Assembly (NCBI GenBank): GCA_013399875.1
Contig: VXAZ01009688.1
Location: forward strand, 1,018,437-1,082,436
Origin: Gymnorhina tibicen
Lineage: Eukaryota; Chordata; Aves; Passeriformes; Artamidae
Length of the DNA stretch: 64,000 bases
Direction of reading: 5' to 3'
The notes below the pieces were generated by a model. That model saw only the letters and a list, made by a program, of their open reading frames with translations. It had not been told where the DNA came from and did not search any database. This document shows positions 37,565 to 49,575 of this stretch, piece after piece. Both the position numbers and the translations under genes were made by a program. Position 1 is the first letter of the stretch. Every line of letters begins with the position of its first letter.

Positions 37565-40386
37565 CCTTCAACAAATCTTAATAACCTTAAACACTTTTTC
37601 TCTCTGAACTTGGAGTTAAATTATGTCAAATTTCCCTTTACCTTGCTAAAACTATTAATTCTGTAAGTTTAAAAAAATACAAGGTCATATTCCAGATGGA
37701 TGAATAAACAAAAACACTTTGTAACAAACACTGTGAATGGAACCTGGCCATGAGCAGGTAAGAGGAGGATGATCATTGAGACATGTCTAAGTACACTAAA
37801 AATTTTCTATTAGATGAACTGTGACAAGAATCCAGGCACAACATCTAGAAACTACAGAACAGCCTGAGCAGTCAGGCTGAGTGAACTGCAGCACGTGTGG
37901 GTTTGCTAACTCTATAAAGCCCTGGCACTGCAAAGCTGCACAAACTCCACCAAGTGCTCATTCCATGCCACATCAGTCAGAGCTTCTCAGTTTCTGCACG
38001 GGGCAGCAGACAAGCAGCTGAGCTGGCACTCGGGTCTCTCTTCTCCCCAGCTTCCCCCAGGCTCACTAAGAAGCCTCATCGGCAGGAGAGGCACATCATC
38101 TTCCCAAATCCAAGAAGCCAGGGCCCATGGGAAAGCGCCTGGTACCGGCAGGGAAAGCCAAGTTCCTTGGCCTCTGCTGGAGCACGCAGCCCCTGGTAAC
38201 CCAACCCCGTCCAGCTGTCAGCATGAACCTGACCACGGCCCCATGAGCACTTCCGCAGCACGGCCAGGTAATGGGCACCCCAAGAAACCCACACAAACAT
38301 AGGGCAACAGCAGCAAAGCAGCACGTACAGATGGCACAACACCTAGTACAGAAGCTTACTTAGTTAAAAGCACAAGAGCATTAAAGTTTATCCCTTCCAT
38401 TACCCTGTTTTCACCAATATATACATTTAACCCAGATTCTGAAAGGATACAATTTCAGTATTTAACAACGGTTAAACAATAAACATTTGGCTGACTAAAT
38501 TTCAGTGGCTCTCCAGTGACACCTGCAGCAAGGTCCACTCTCTGCATTTCTGAGCAGTAGTAGCAAGTTCTGTATTTCCTGAACTTTATCAATGTTAGGA
38601 TAACGTGAAACATAGCACAGTCCTGACTTTTAAATATCTAACAAAATAATTAAGTCTAGGCTCATGTAAAAGGTTCCTCTTTGAATCTTCATCGTTCTCC
38701 TTCATCAATACAGAGGGATGATAAACCCACTGGCACAGGCTGTCAGTGAAATGCTAAAGTTGACCTACTGTCCCTCACAGTTCAACCACAGTTTTCCCAC
38801 ACAATGAATGAAGGCATTCTCATGGTATTTTACATAAGAAAACTCGCAAAGACTATGTAGAAATCAAGTAGTTAGTGAAGAACTAGAAAAGATCAACATA
38901 TCCCAATGGTTTTGAGAATATTTGTAACGGAAGAACAAGTGCCCCTCCAAACCAGACATCACCGACAACCACACTCTCTACATAGGAAGGATTTCTCCTT
39001 AAAGCAGGTGTTTATATTATGTTCAGTGTGAAAAACAGCTGAATGACAGCTAATGAGTTCTGAAACTAAAAACCTGCAGCAATCAGCTATCTGGATTTGC
39101 TGGCCAACCACATTACAGGCATTTGCTTGGAGAAATCTGTAGCATTGAGGCCACAAAAGCTCTGTGGTGCCCAAGTCCTGCCAGTATTGGATGCTGTGTT
39201 GTAGGGGAATCCAGGGACTCCTTATGTGGGTCTGGACAAACAGGATATTCAGCCACACTACGTGCACTGTGACTGAACTGCAGCAGCCAAGGAGAACTCC
39301 TTGCCCAGCAGTTTGCGACCCAATTATTTTATATCTACAACAGCACAATGACTTCTTTGCACAGTCTTTAGCTTTTTTGCTCTCTGTTGGCATGAAAAGC
39401 AGTATTTTCTTCTTCCTCTTTACTTTTCACACAAACTAATAAAATCCTACGTTCTTTTTGGTGGGCAGAAAAGAAACTTTAGTCCCACTCCAATACAGCA
39501 GTTCCAAACACTGATGATCTTTGGGCAACGGTTGTGCACCAATATTGCACATGCTTTGCAGGTCAGGCTCCAGTGAGACCGCCTCCCCATCAACCTGAAA
39601 CTCTTCATTTCCTCTGCTCCTGTTGCCAGTGTCAGCAGGATGAAATAATTTATTTCTGATGATATAAATATTTCTTTCCCCTGTAAGTTTTTGTTCACCA
39701 CCAATAGGACCCTGGGACCTTTCACACCACAGTGTAGGCAGTGGGTCTCAGTGCACTTCCAAGGCAGACATGCCTGAGCAAGCACAAACCGTGCCTGCAC
39801 AAAGGCCATCCTGTGCTAACTTAAGCACTCCTTCAAATTTCCTTTTCTTTGGGAGAAGTTAGTGATTCTAGAATGGAGACTTTTACTAGTTACAGATTTT
39901 CCGAACATGACTTCAGTGTTCACAGGCTTCCAAGAGTTAAGTATGACCACAAAATGTGCAGATAATGCAGAGAAAATATTTTTCTGCAGTTGAACGTTTA
40001 CCAAAGGCACTCCAGGAAAAAAACTCAACACCCTTCTTGTAGCATAACTTCAGTTTGCATTCTGGTGATCTTGGATTCCATTCTTACTAAATGTGTGCCC
40101 TGTGAATGCCCTATCACAAAACTCGAACAATAGCACTTAAAATATTCTGTTGAAACATTTTATTACTCATATTTCAAATCTAAATACAATTTTCTATTTC
40201 ATGCATACTAAAACCTTCACAGCAAATCTTTGAAGGACTAGAACCTTGCTTCATTTCCTTAGCAATTCTTCCTGTCTATTTTAAATTGTCTCAAAGCTGA
40301 CAACTCAAGAAGGGAATGTTTTCTATGCTGAATTCCCTATTCAAATACCAGTTGATCTCAGGGAGATCCTAACTATGTCTCAAGTT

Positions 40387-40466
40387 AGAAAAAAAATAAA
40401 ACAAACAAACAAAACCATTACCAACAAAAAACAACCAACCAACCAAACGCCACAAACCAAAAAACC
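40387..40466. repeat. A-rich (CAAA/CCAA)n simple repeat
   Basis: The plus strand is an A-rich tract with CAAA and CCAA units, similar in style to that at 31.46 kb. No target-site duplication or LINE body is visible next to it. Confidence 0.8.
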
Positions 40467-41398
40467 ATCTTGCTCCTTTACTTTTCCTGTGTATACGAAA
40501 AGGTTGCTGTAAGGCGAGCAAGTCAGCTCCCTCCACTTTGGGAACACTGAGCAGATATGACTGAAAGAACAGGCAAATCCCATCTTTGAACAACCAAAAT
40601 CCTGTGAATGAAACCTCAATCTCTTCTCTGCTCAAACACAACTGTTTACAACTAATCTCTGATAAGAATTATTTTGGAGGCCATTGTCGCATTCTTTGTC
40701 ACAAGAGGGAGTCCCAACATATAAATGTTGAGAACTAACTCCTCTTGCTCCTATTACTTCATTTCCCTTGAACTTCCAAGGCCTTCCTCCAGCATAAGAA
40801 TTTTCTGTCCCTTCTGGAAAGGACCTAGTTTACATGTGCATCTTTATCATTGACTGTCACATCCAGAACAGAAAGACTTGCAAAATGAGAGCAAACTCTT
40901 CTCTGCCCCTGAAGAAATAGCGGCTGAGGAAAAAGCCAGCTGGTTTGCCACAAGGAACTGAGGGGAAACAAGCAAATTCTACACAAGCCGAAATCTCTAC
41001 AAAAGACCCCTAAAGGTAACTAATTCAGAGCAAAGATGCCAGCAATTGTAATGCTTCTTTTGATCCCTGATGGGAGGAAATTCCAATTGTTATTGCCATC
41101 CAGCCATATGTAAGCACCTATTATAAAGTACAATGATTTTTCTGTAAACTGCATAAGCTGTAGAATTTCATTACTACAAGGAAAGACGCATTTATGTAAA
41201 CTGCATTCCCCTACAGTCTGTGTTTACAGCCTTTTACATCATAAGTCTATTTGGCAATGAGCCATTACATGCAATTTGCCAGATCCCCAGCTGGCATGGA
41301 TAGGGCTGATTCTCTGGATTATTAGTAAAGCTTTCTCCACAAAGAGAAGTTCCCAAATCCTATCTCTAACATCTCTGCCAGTGTAGTTTTATAGACCC

Positions 41399-41410
41399 TG
41401 GTAATTACCA
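41399..41410. promoter_or_regulatory. 12-bp palindrome with TAATTA core (second copy of GGTAATTACC)
   Basis: TGGTAATTACCA is a perfect palindrome sharing its inner ten bases with the site at 37021-37030. It is compatible with a dimeric homeodomain site; this is inference. Confidence 0.35.
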
Positions 41411-44400
41411 ATGTGAAAGATGTTTCAAGTCTGTTTTCCTTCCTCACTGTCATGGCATTCATGGAGCCGTTACACTGGCACAGAACAAATTCCTCAGGAA
41501 ATCCGATACTCCAACTTGTTCAATCAGAGCACCAGAAGCCCATTTTCTTTTCGTAAGATGAATGGAATGTCTCTAACATTTTTCCACACATTCCTCTGAG
41601 CAAGATGATGCAGTGGAAGCTTCTTTAGAACCCCTCATGCCTAGAAAAGTTCACAGCATTTCTAGTCACTCATTCCACACCAGCATGGCCAGCAATGCTT
41701 ACAGAGCTGTTTGCATCTTGCCACCTCTCAGCCCTGTGTAGACAAGCCTTTTGCCCTGTACACCGTGCAAAATACCTGCAGGAACAGATTCAAACCCAAG
41801 TAATGCGAGGAGCAATACACTGAGACACTCCAGCTGGCTTGTCTGTAACAGGGCACTCAAACAGCCAACACAAGCGAACCAAGTGCTACCTTTCCCTTAG
41901 AAACTGGAAATTTCTGGATAACTGCCCTTCCACTGACTGTGAGAAGCCAATGCCCTGCATGACTCAAGGGAGGGCACACACCTGAGTTATGGTGAGTTGT
42001 GCCTGGGACAGAATTGCAGCACACCACGAAGGCTGCTGTGAAAGTGAGCAACCTTCTATCAGATGCCCTCAGCAGTAAGTTGCATCACATCTATCATGAG
42101 AAAAAGGTTAATTTAAAGGTAATTCGCTGAGCTACCAATGTGGTAACAAATGTGTCCTTGTACCTCAGAAGGTCCCATTAGACCCAACTACCCCACTGGC
42201 CTTGTTCAGCCATGGGTACAACAATGCCACTCCAGTTCCACAAGCACAGCAGATTTGAAGAGCCACAGGGAAACTGTGTGCCTGCTCCTCTGTAAAACAT
42301 GAGAATCGGGTTGAAATGCATCAAATTTCCAAGTCTTCCTCTTACTTCTAACTTTTCCCCACTATTAACTGTAGCCAAGCTACACTGGATATCTGCTGTA
42401 AGGACAGTTTTACTGAGAACTCTGAACTTGGTAGAGAACAGATACACTCTATCCTGTTTTATCTGCCTGAGACTACAGGCAACTCAAGAGGTAAGAGACC
42501 CTGAGGAAACTGTGGCAACACTGCAGGAAGATGGTTTTTTACCTGTATCAGTGACAAGGAGAAATGCAGCCTGTGCTGTCACCCTCTGCCACCTTCACAC
42601 AGGCGAGATTCTTCTAGCTCAGCTATCCAGGCTATTTCAACATAACACACTGAAGTTCCTCTCCCATAAATAAGCTCCACACACACCAGTGGCAACACAG
42701 AGACAGTTCAAATGCTAATAAATCCAGAATGTACTTGACAGCAAAAGAGTTTGGCCTGAAATTATTACTAATTTAATGTGTTGGTTAAATGAATGGAGTA
42801 TCAATCACAGTTCACAAAAATTACCTTTTTTGGCCTTTTCTTTCTTTAAATTGAACTTAATTACTTGTCTCACTGGAACCTTTCCCAGAAAGGAAAGAAG
42901 CACCTTTAAAAAACAGGGAATGCATGATACCTTACAAAAACATTCTCAAATACAGTTCAATTTGTCTCCGTTATTCTCCCTTCATAAACCCAGCTAAAAC
43001 ATCTGAACAAATTCAAGTTAAGTAACAGCTGGATACAGTTTTGTACTATCACCCCAAGAGTGAGGGATTTCTCCAAATGCAACACATCAGCAACAGCACT
43101 ACTTGAGATCTCGGGCAACAGTAACTGCAGGGCCTCCAAAGATTTCCAAACGGTACAAGATAGAGAGCGGTTTGAACCAAAATACTTTGAAAACACTTTG
43201 GATACTTAAGGAGGAAGTGAAAACAAATGAAAAAAAAAAAAAGAAAAGGCATAGAGATCTCCCACACAACCAGAGGATGACAAAGTGAACAAACCAAATT
43301 TGGCCAGGGGAAGACATTTGTCGAACCACTCAAAAAAACCCATCAAGTATTTTGCCTTTAAGTCGCAACAGTAAAGGTGCAATAAATGATGACTCAAATT
43401 TTTAAAAATTACAGACATTTAAGTTAGCAAACTAACACAGAACTTAAGCAGTAACCCACAAATAATAAACAGTGATTTGGTAAATGTGAAATAAGAAGTA
43501 ATACTTGAAGATAGGTCTGTGTAAAACTTTCTGAAATGCCTGACACAAACTGATTATCAAATGCAAACATTTCATGAATTAAGATACGGTTATAAGTGCT
43601 TATACAGCTCTCTCCAGAATAGCACTTCAAAACTGGATAGCCATTATGTAAATAAGAGAAAGGCATTAACCTCATTCATAGAAGGAAGATGGAGACTGGG
43701 AAAGCTGAAATGATTTGATGGAAGCCAGGCAGTGCAAATAGCCCCATGGAAAGGGAAATCAGCTCTTGGAGATTAAAGCCTGGATCATGAGGCCATGTTT
43801 CTCCTTCTTGCATGAAGTCCTACTTTTTCTTTGCTCAAGTTTTATAAGCACTGAAGTGGCAACATTTTTCAGTTTGTAGCTCTCAAATCTTCAGAGTCCC
43901 ATTCTATTTGAAGCCTCCACCATTAAATGTGGTTAGAAACTGCAGTTTTGACCTTGGAGCTGCATAACACAGGCACACTAATTAATAATGTCCAGTTTCA
44001 CACAAAAAGTGGACACACCCGGGAGCAGGTGCTCCACATCCTACAAAAGGATTTCTCAACTCTGAAGTCTAAGTCAGCATCCATAAAAGAAACAAGATTT
44101 TCACACAAGAAATACTAATAAAGTACTGTTTTATTTTTATACACTCTGGCAGTCATTGCATTTCAGCTGATAAAGGTATCAGTAAAATTATATGTATTTT
44201 CTAAGCTTCCCTTCCAGCAGATGAAAGGTGCTTTGTAGCATCATTTGTTGCCCCTCCCCCAAGGACTCCAACACACAGGGACTTCCCAGTCCCATCTAAA
44301 GCGCAGCAAAAAGACAGGGAGATGCAGTTCTCATCCTACATCTGAACTGAGATAAACATAATCCTTTCCAATTGTTCACACAACTACACTTTTTATTTTG

Positions 44401-45810
44401 CTAAACACAGACCAAGCTCTCATTTTCTCCTTCAGTATACCATACTATAAGAATTGTGCAAATTTTACAATTAAAACACAGAAATTAAGACTATGTCAGG
44501 GCCAGAGAACTCTTTAAAGTAGGTTTGACACAATCAGAGCTAATGCAGTGCAAGACACAATTGTGTCAGACAACACAAAAATGGAGAAAGCCAGAAAAAC
44601 AAATTGAAAACAGTTCTATAGTAAAAAATCAGTGCAAACATTTTTCCCAATCACCCTGCCCACCTAGATAAACAAGGATTAAAACAGAGTTATCCAAATG
44701 AGTTCATTTTAAACTATTTTGGCTGCCCTACATAAATAAAGCTTAGATACAAAGTTCATTACTAACTAGATCAAGTCTCTTTTGAGGGGAAGATTAAACT
44801 CCAGAGTGTCTGTGGAGAATTCTACTGCTTGCAGACACAGCTTGACACGTAACAAGGCAAACCCTTAAAACATGCAAGTTTCACTTTTCCCTGAAAACAG
44901 CCACATCAGTTTCTTTAAGATGAGAAGATACTAAAAAAAAAATATTTACAAATAAATTAGAAAGATACCATATTATTGCAAAGCTGTAGCTTTTCCCAAG
45001 GCAGTTTGCAGGATGTGAATTCTGACCTATTTTAAATGCTGACAACAGCATTTTAGAATTCTGATGACTGCATTTTAAAACCTTTACAAATAGACACATG
45101 GGGGGGATGGATGGAGAAGAAGAGCTTAAATGTAAAGTGAAAATTCAGCTTGCCTTTTAAGAGTCCAATACTGTAACTCCTGCATCCAGAGTCAAGTCTG
45201 CTCATTGGGAACAGTGCGATGTACAAACAGGGCTGTGCTGGCAGCTCTAGAACTGTTTGTACCTGCAGTGTCCTACACAGCCTCGCTTTTATTCATGGAT
45301 GGTTTTTTACAAATGTTTTTCCAACTACGTGCATTGGATTGATTCAGTGACAAACTGCAAGACTACATGGATTAACTGTTCTCTCTTAAGGCCGCTTCCT
45401 GAAACAAATTCGACCACTTTCAAGTAACAAACAGCAAAACCTGTACACGGCAACTCCTTTGTTCTGAAGCCCCATGTAGCCAGTGAGGGCTATTGAGCCT
45501 GCATAGGGCAGGGCATGCTTCCCCGTCCCTGCAGGTGTGTCGCTGGGAGGGCTCACACCGCTAAGGACCTTCTGCCCCGGACAAAGCACACGTGTGAGTG
45601 CTTTCATAGGCACCTCTCGGGCACACCCGTTAGTTCCGCTGCCCCCTCCCACCTGGCCCAGCGTCGAGGCTGCACTGATCCCCATAACCGGCATCGCTGC
45701 GGTACCAGTGCGGGACCTCCGCCCGCGCCTTTGTGTCCGTGCCGGCGCGAACAAAGGCGGAGGCGCTCCCCGCCCGGGCGCGGCTCTGCCGGGACCCGCG
45801 GCGCACCCAC

Positions 45811-45849
45811 CTTCGAGAGCTGCCTGCGCAGGCTGAAGCGCTGCACCAT
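45811..45849 (-). CDS. TMCC1: TMCC1 alternative first coding exon (short isoform, 13 residues)
   Basis: Inside a CpG island, a minus-strand ATG at 45849-45847 in strong context (G at -3, G at +4) opens 13 codons, MVQRFSLRRQLSK, ending exactly at AAG|GTGGGT (donor at 45810-45809). The exon ends in phase 0, and the shared exon at 9592 begins in phase 0 with IERLEVSS, so the join is in frame. I recall a short TMCC1 isoform with this N-terminus, which supports the call. The short basic, amphipathic N-terminus replaces the 182-residue N-terminal region of the long form. The predicted protein would keep the coiled coils and the C-terminal membrane anchor (off window), about 480 residues in total. 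The 5' UTR extends right into the GC-rich sequence; the transcription start is not determined. Confidence 0.88.
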
Positions 45850-45964
45850 GGTCCGCCGCGGGGCCGGGCAGCGCGGGCGCGGCGGGCGAGGGGCGGCAGC
45901 CGGCGGCGCTCAGCGGGGGCTGCGCATCCTNGCGGCGCTCCAGCCTGTCGCTGCGGAGGGCGGA

Positions 45965-45990
45965 CCCCGGCACCGCCCCGGCACCGCCCC
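45965..45990. repeat. 11-bp tandem repeat of GC boxes
   Basis: The unit CCCCGGCACCG is present twice and followed by a third CCCC start. It lies about 115-140 bases upstream of the short-isoform ATG on the sense strand. Confidence 0.9.
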
Positions 45991-46130
45991 GCCGCCGGCA
46001 AGGCCCGGCCCTGCGGGGGTCTGGCGAGCGCTGCGCCCGCCCCGGGGCCCCCGTGAAGGGCGACCCCGTCCCAGCGTTCCCGCCGAACCCCACCGGACGC
46101 GGGCCCCGCGCAGCTCCCGCTCCCTTCGCA

Positions 46131-49100
46131 CACTGTGGCACGGGAGTGTCAACTCTGCCCCGGGAATCAGTACAGAAGACCCCGTTGCAATCACTAGAAA
46201 ATAATTCAAGAAAGTATTTCTGTGTCCCCGCTATAAATATGCAATAAAGATGTGTGGTAAAACTGGTACACTTGCAATTCTTCAAATGCCACAACAAGAG
46301 CGGCTTTGGGATCCTAAAAGTGTTCCTCCCCTCACAGCACTGGTGAGTGACAGTACAATCTTGCAGAACAGGGGATTGCAGGGCTGTAATCTCGGTTTGC
46401 AGCAATGCTCCGGGTGGCTGCGGGAGTCCAGCAGCCAGGACGCACACAGTACCAGCCTGTGCTGTGCCGACGGGGCCAGCTCTCAACGCATGGGCTCGGT
46501 TGTTCATAAACGGAGGACGTAAACTGAAAACCCCCAACACAACGAGGAGCTCAAAATCTCTGGAAATAAGTCTGTTTCTCATTTCATTCTCATAAGTCCT
46601 GTCTCAGCATTTTAGTTTTGGACTTCTTAGGATTTTATTTCCAACTCATTTTGTAATTGCCTCCTGCATGCAAAAGGAAGGGCTTCTGTTCTGCACTAAA
46701 CTGAAATGGCCACAGCCTTGATATCTCCAGTACATGGCCTTACCTACACAGGAAAACAGTTTCTCAATAACTATCAGCAAAATTACTGTATCAGGAACAG
46801 CTCCCATGCCAGAGCATGTCCCTCGTGAGTCTTGACTCATTATCAGTACTGGACTATCCAGGACTGTACTGCTCACTAGCACTCTCCTCAGGCCTCGGTT
46901 TCACTGGGTAGCAAGTACTGGCACAGTGGCTGAGAGGGATCCCATAGCATGCTCCAGCTATGACAAATCTGGAGCCCTAGATGGCACAGTATGTATGGGT
47001 ATGGTGTGTACCTGCCTGTTAGGAGTTGTGCATTGACTCCATACAAAATCCCTCCCAATGGCATGTACTAGGCAAGGACAGGTCACTGTCATGCATGATT
47101 GCATAGTTTTGTCGAAAAATGAAGGTGCCTTAGGCCAGAATATTTGCCATGTTAAGGAAAATGTTTCCAGCCTATTTTTGAAGTCTTCGGGTGATCTGGA
47201 GGCTAGAGATAGAGGAGACATTTGCAGTTGGGCCAGTGAAGGTTATGAGAAGGGTCAGTGTGGTTTTCTAAATAGACCTTGAAGGGGTAGTTACAAGAAG
47301 ATTAAACAGAGGTGCTTATTTCATAACTGTCATTCCAAAGTAACATCAATAGATGCATTCTTCAGCACCAACACCCCAGCTGTGAAACAAGAGCAGGATT
47401 TGGTAGCATTCTGCCCAGTCAGCAGTAACTCAGGGGTATTGAATGCAGACATGTTCTGTACAGAAGTATTCCATGCTCTCCTTTTTCTGAAATATATAGA
47501 AAGTACAATACCCAGTTACCAGGCCTCAGTTTTGTAATGACCACACAGAGCTGACAACACAGAAAACTAAAGGGACTGGGACACTAGAAACACCTCCTTG
47601 TACTGGCAGAGGAGACACCAGATGCTCAGGGGATTCTGCAGCTGCATCCTCCTCCTCCCTGAACTGGGTCAGTACTTCTTGTTCTGCAGTTTGGCTATAT
47701 TCAGAAGCCTCATGCACACTGTTCAATTCCTACTGCAGAAAATCCATACCACCACCTTGAACAGCCTGTACGCCAGGAAAGCTCACGTGCCTACTGCTGC
47801 AAAGACCAACAGGGCAGATGCATGTGAGATGAGAAGGAGCGTGTAAGAGTGTGTGAGAGATTTGTGTGGGAGCGTGAGAGGGTGTGAGAGTGCGAGTGTG
47901 TGCACACATGCAGTCAGTCAGTGGTGCAGTGTGGGAGTCCAGCACAGCACTGGAGTAAAACACTTGGAGCCTGGGCAGCCAGGACAGCCAGTTGGCCCTG
48001 TCACCTTATCTGCTGCATCCAAATCTCCCTGCTTCCATGCTGCCTGAAGCCGATACCAATGGCTCTGGGTAATCAGCCTCTCATCTGCCGGGCTTGGTGC
48101 CCAAGGTCCCGAGGACTACCTGGTACCTCCCCTATCCTGCACATGGGACACAGGGTGCCTCATTTCCCCCACAGACACCTAGCTCTCCCTTCCCCACCAG
48201 GCTCCTGTGGCTCAGAGTCTGGGTCAGACAGATACAGATAAAGAATGGAGCCAGCTTGGCTGGGATATAATCCACATCAGACTGAGATGGGACTGTCAGA
48301 TTAGCAAAATTGATGATAGCAACATTCTCCTTTGTCTCTGGAGCCAAGGCCTCACTCTCAGCATTTCCAAACTGATGTTTATAATCTTCACAGTTAATAA
48401 ATGGCTCTTGCTCTGAACAGAGACACATGCAGCTCTTTGCCTTAGTCCCCTGGTGCTGGGCTATTGTAACTTTTTTCCCCCTAATATTAACTTCCTACAG
48501 CAATTCATTCCTGTTAATGGTGAATTGGTGAATTCTTCTGTTTTTATTCAGGAATATGATGGAGAAAATCAAGATTTCAGCAAAAGGCACCAAATTTTAA
48601 TTTCAAATTTAAAATGAACTTGACGTAATGAACTAGTGCCTCTAACTGATATCCTTTCATGAGAACACAAAACACAATTAGAATTAATCTTTGGTACAAA
48701 ATATCTTGTAACTAATTTTCTTTTAAAAATGCTCACTAAGAATAAAATTATTTGTTTCAATATCCCTCTCATGGAGATCTTCTACAGCATTTTGCTTGTA
48801 TATCAAATTCACAGTTTTTAGCAGTTTTTTAAAAAAATTACCTTTTAGCACGATATAAAGCTAGAAGAAATATGTATGTATGAATGTTACATCAATGTTT
48901 GACACATGTAAATGAACAGGAAGGCATCTTCCTGATAACCTCACCTCTTACAGAGGGACCTTTTGAGATAACCAACAGGAGAGACATTTTCTTACTGCAG
49001 AAGGTTTGGAAGATTAAGAACTCATGTCTTGAAACCTACACATTCTCAGGATCAACACTTTCGGCTTATTTTATATTTATTTCAAAATAAAACACTTAAA

Positions 49101-49204
49101 GATGCCTCAATGTTCTGGATTCATTACAGTGAGCCCCAGGTCTCTGCATACAGCAGGGTGTGGGGTCCTGTAGGAAACAGCACTGGAGTCAAGAAGTGTT
49201 TGAG
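46131..49204 (-). other. TMCC1: TMCC1 long-isoform intron, upstream of the short-isoform promoter
   Basis: No exon is recognised. A 398-codon minus-strand ORF (45386-46582) begins here with ATG and runs through the CpG island in a frame different from the MVQRF exon. A GTGTGAGAG-like minisatellite lies at 47823-47910. Confidence 0.65.
47823..47910. repeat. Degenerate GTGTGAGAG minisatellite
   Basis: Irregular copies of GTGTGAGAG, GTGAGAGG and GAGTGTGTG are seen over about 90 bases on the plus strand. The run is purine/T-rich and ends in TGCACACATG. Confidence 0.8.
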
Positions 49205-49425
49205 TACTGTTCCCCCGGGTTATTAAATCCCCCAGCTCCCGCGGTGCGTCCCGTGCATTCTCCATGAACCCGAGCGCGCCGCGGGTCGCTGCCCCCAGCG
49301 CGGCCCCGCAGCGCCCCCTGCGGGCCGGAGCGCCGCTGTGCGGCCCGGGAGCCCCGAGGCACGGGCAGAACCCGCCGCAGCTGCGCCGAACCACTCCACT
49401 ACCGCCACGCCTGCACCCCCGCCAG
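49205..49425. promoter_or_regulatory. CpG-rich island with a CTCF-like site
   Basis: A third CpG-dense block, about 3 kb upstream of the short-isoform promoter. At 49309-49323 the minus strand reads CCGCAGGGGGCGCTG, close to the CTCF core consensus. No exon could be placed. It borders a CR1 fragment beginning about 50 bases to the right. Confidence 0.55.
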
Positions 49426-49471
49426 CACAGCCCAGCACCTGTTCCCGTCACTGACCGGGGTGGCATCCCAC

Positions 49472-49575
49472 ACATCATCTCATTCCACCCCGCTGCTGTG
49501 GGCAGGGACACCTTCCACTAGACCAGATTGTTCCAAGCCCCATCTAACCTGACCATGAACTCTTCCAGGTTTGGG
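49472..49575 (-). mobile_element. CR1 LINE fragment
   Basis: The plus strand matches the reverse complement of the CR1 3' region: ATCATCTCATTCCACCCC, GTGGGCAGGGACACCTTCCA, CTAGACCAGATTGTTCCAAG and CCCCATCTAACCTGACCATG. It is about 100 bp long. It covers the portion that is missing from the CR1 copy at 37.3 kb. Confidence 0.9.

Larger units (their letters stand above)
37565..45539 (-). other. TMCC1: TMCC1 intron, unique sequence
   Basis: I see no exon in this 8 kb. It is AT-rich with a few simple repeats, including an A-run near 43230-43241 and the tract at 40.4 kb. ORFs are short and unrecognised. Confidence 0.65.
45540..46130 (-). promoter_or_regulatory. TMCC1: CpG island promoter of the short TMCC1 isoform
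   Basis: A dense CpG block encloses the 13-residue first exon. On the sense strand upstream of the ATG there are GC-box/KLF motifs, including an 11-bp tandem repeat at 45965-45990 that places CCGCCCC-type sites at regular spacing. A 12-bp palindrome GCCTGCGCAGGC (45822-45833), resembling an NRF1 site, lies within the coding exon. No TATA box is evident, consistent with a dispersed CpG promoter. One base is unresolved (45931). Confidence 0.8.

Noticed and set aside
31461..40466. The two A-rich CCAA tracts as tails of retroposed elements
   Set aside because: No element body or target-site duplication was found beside either; simple repeats explain them.
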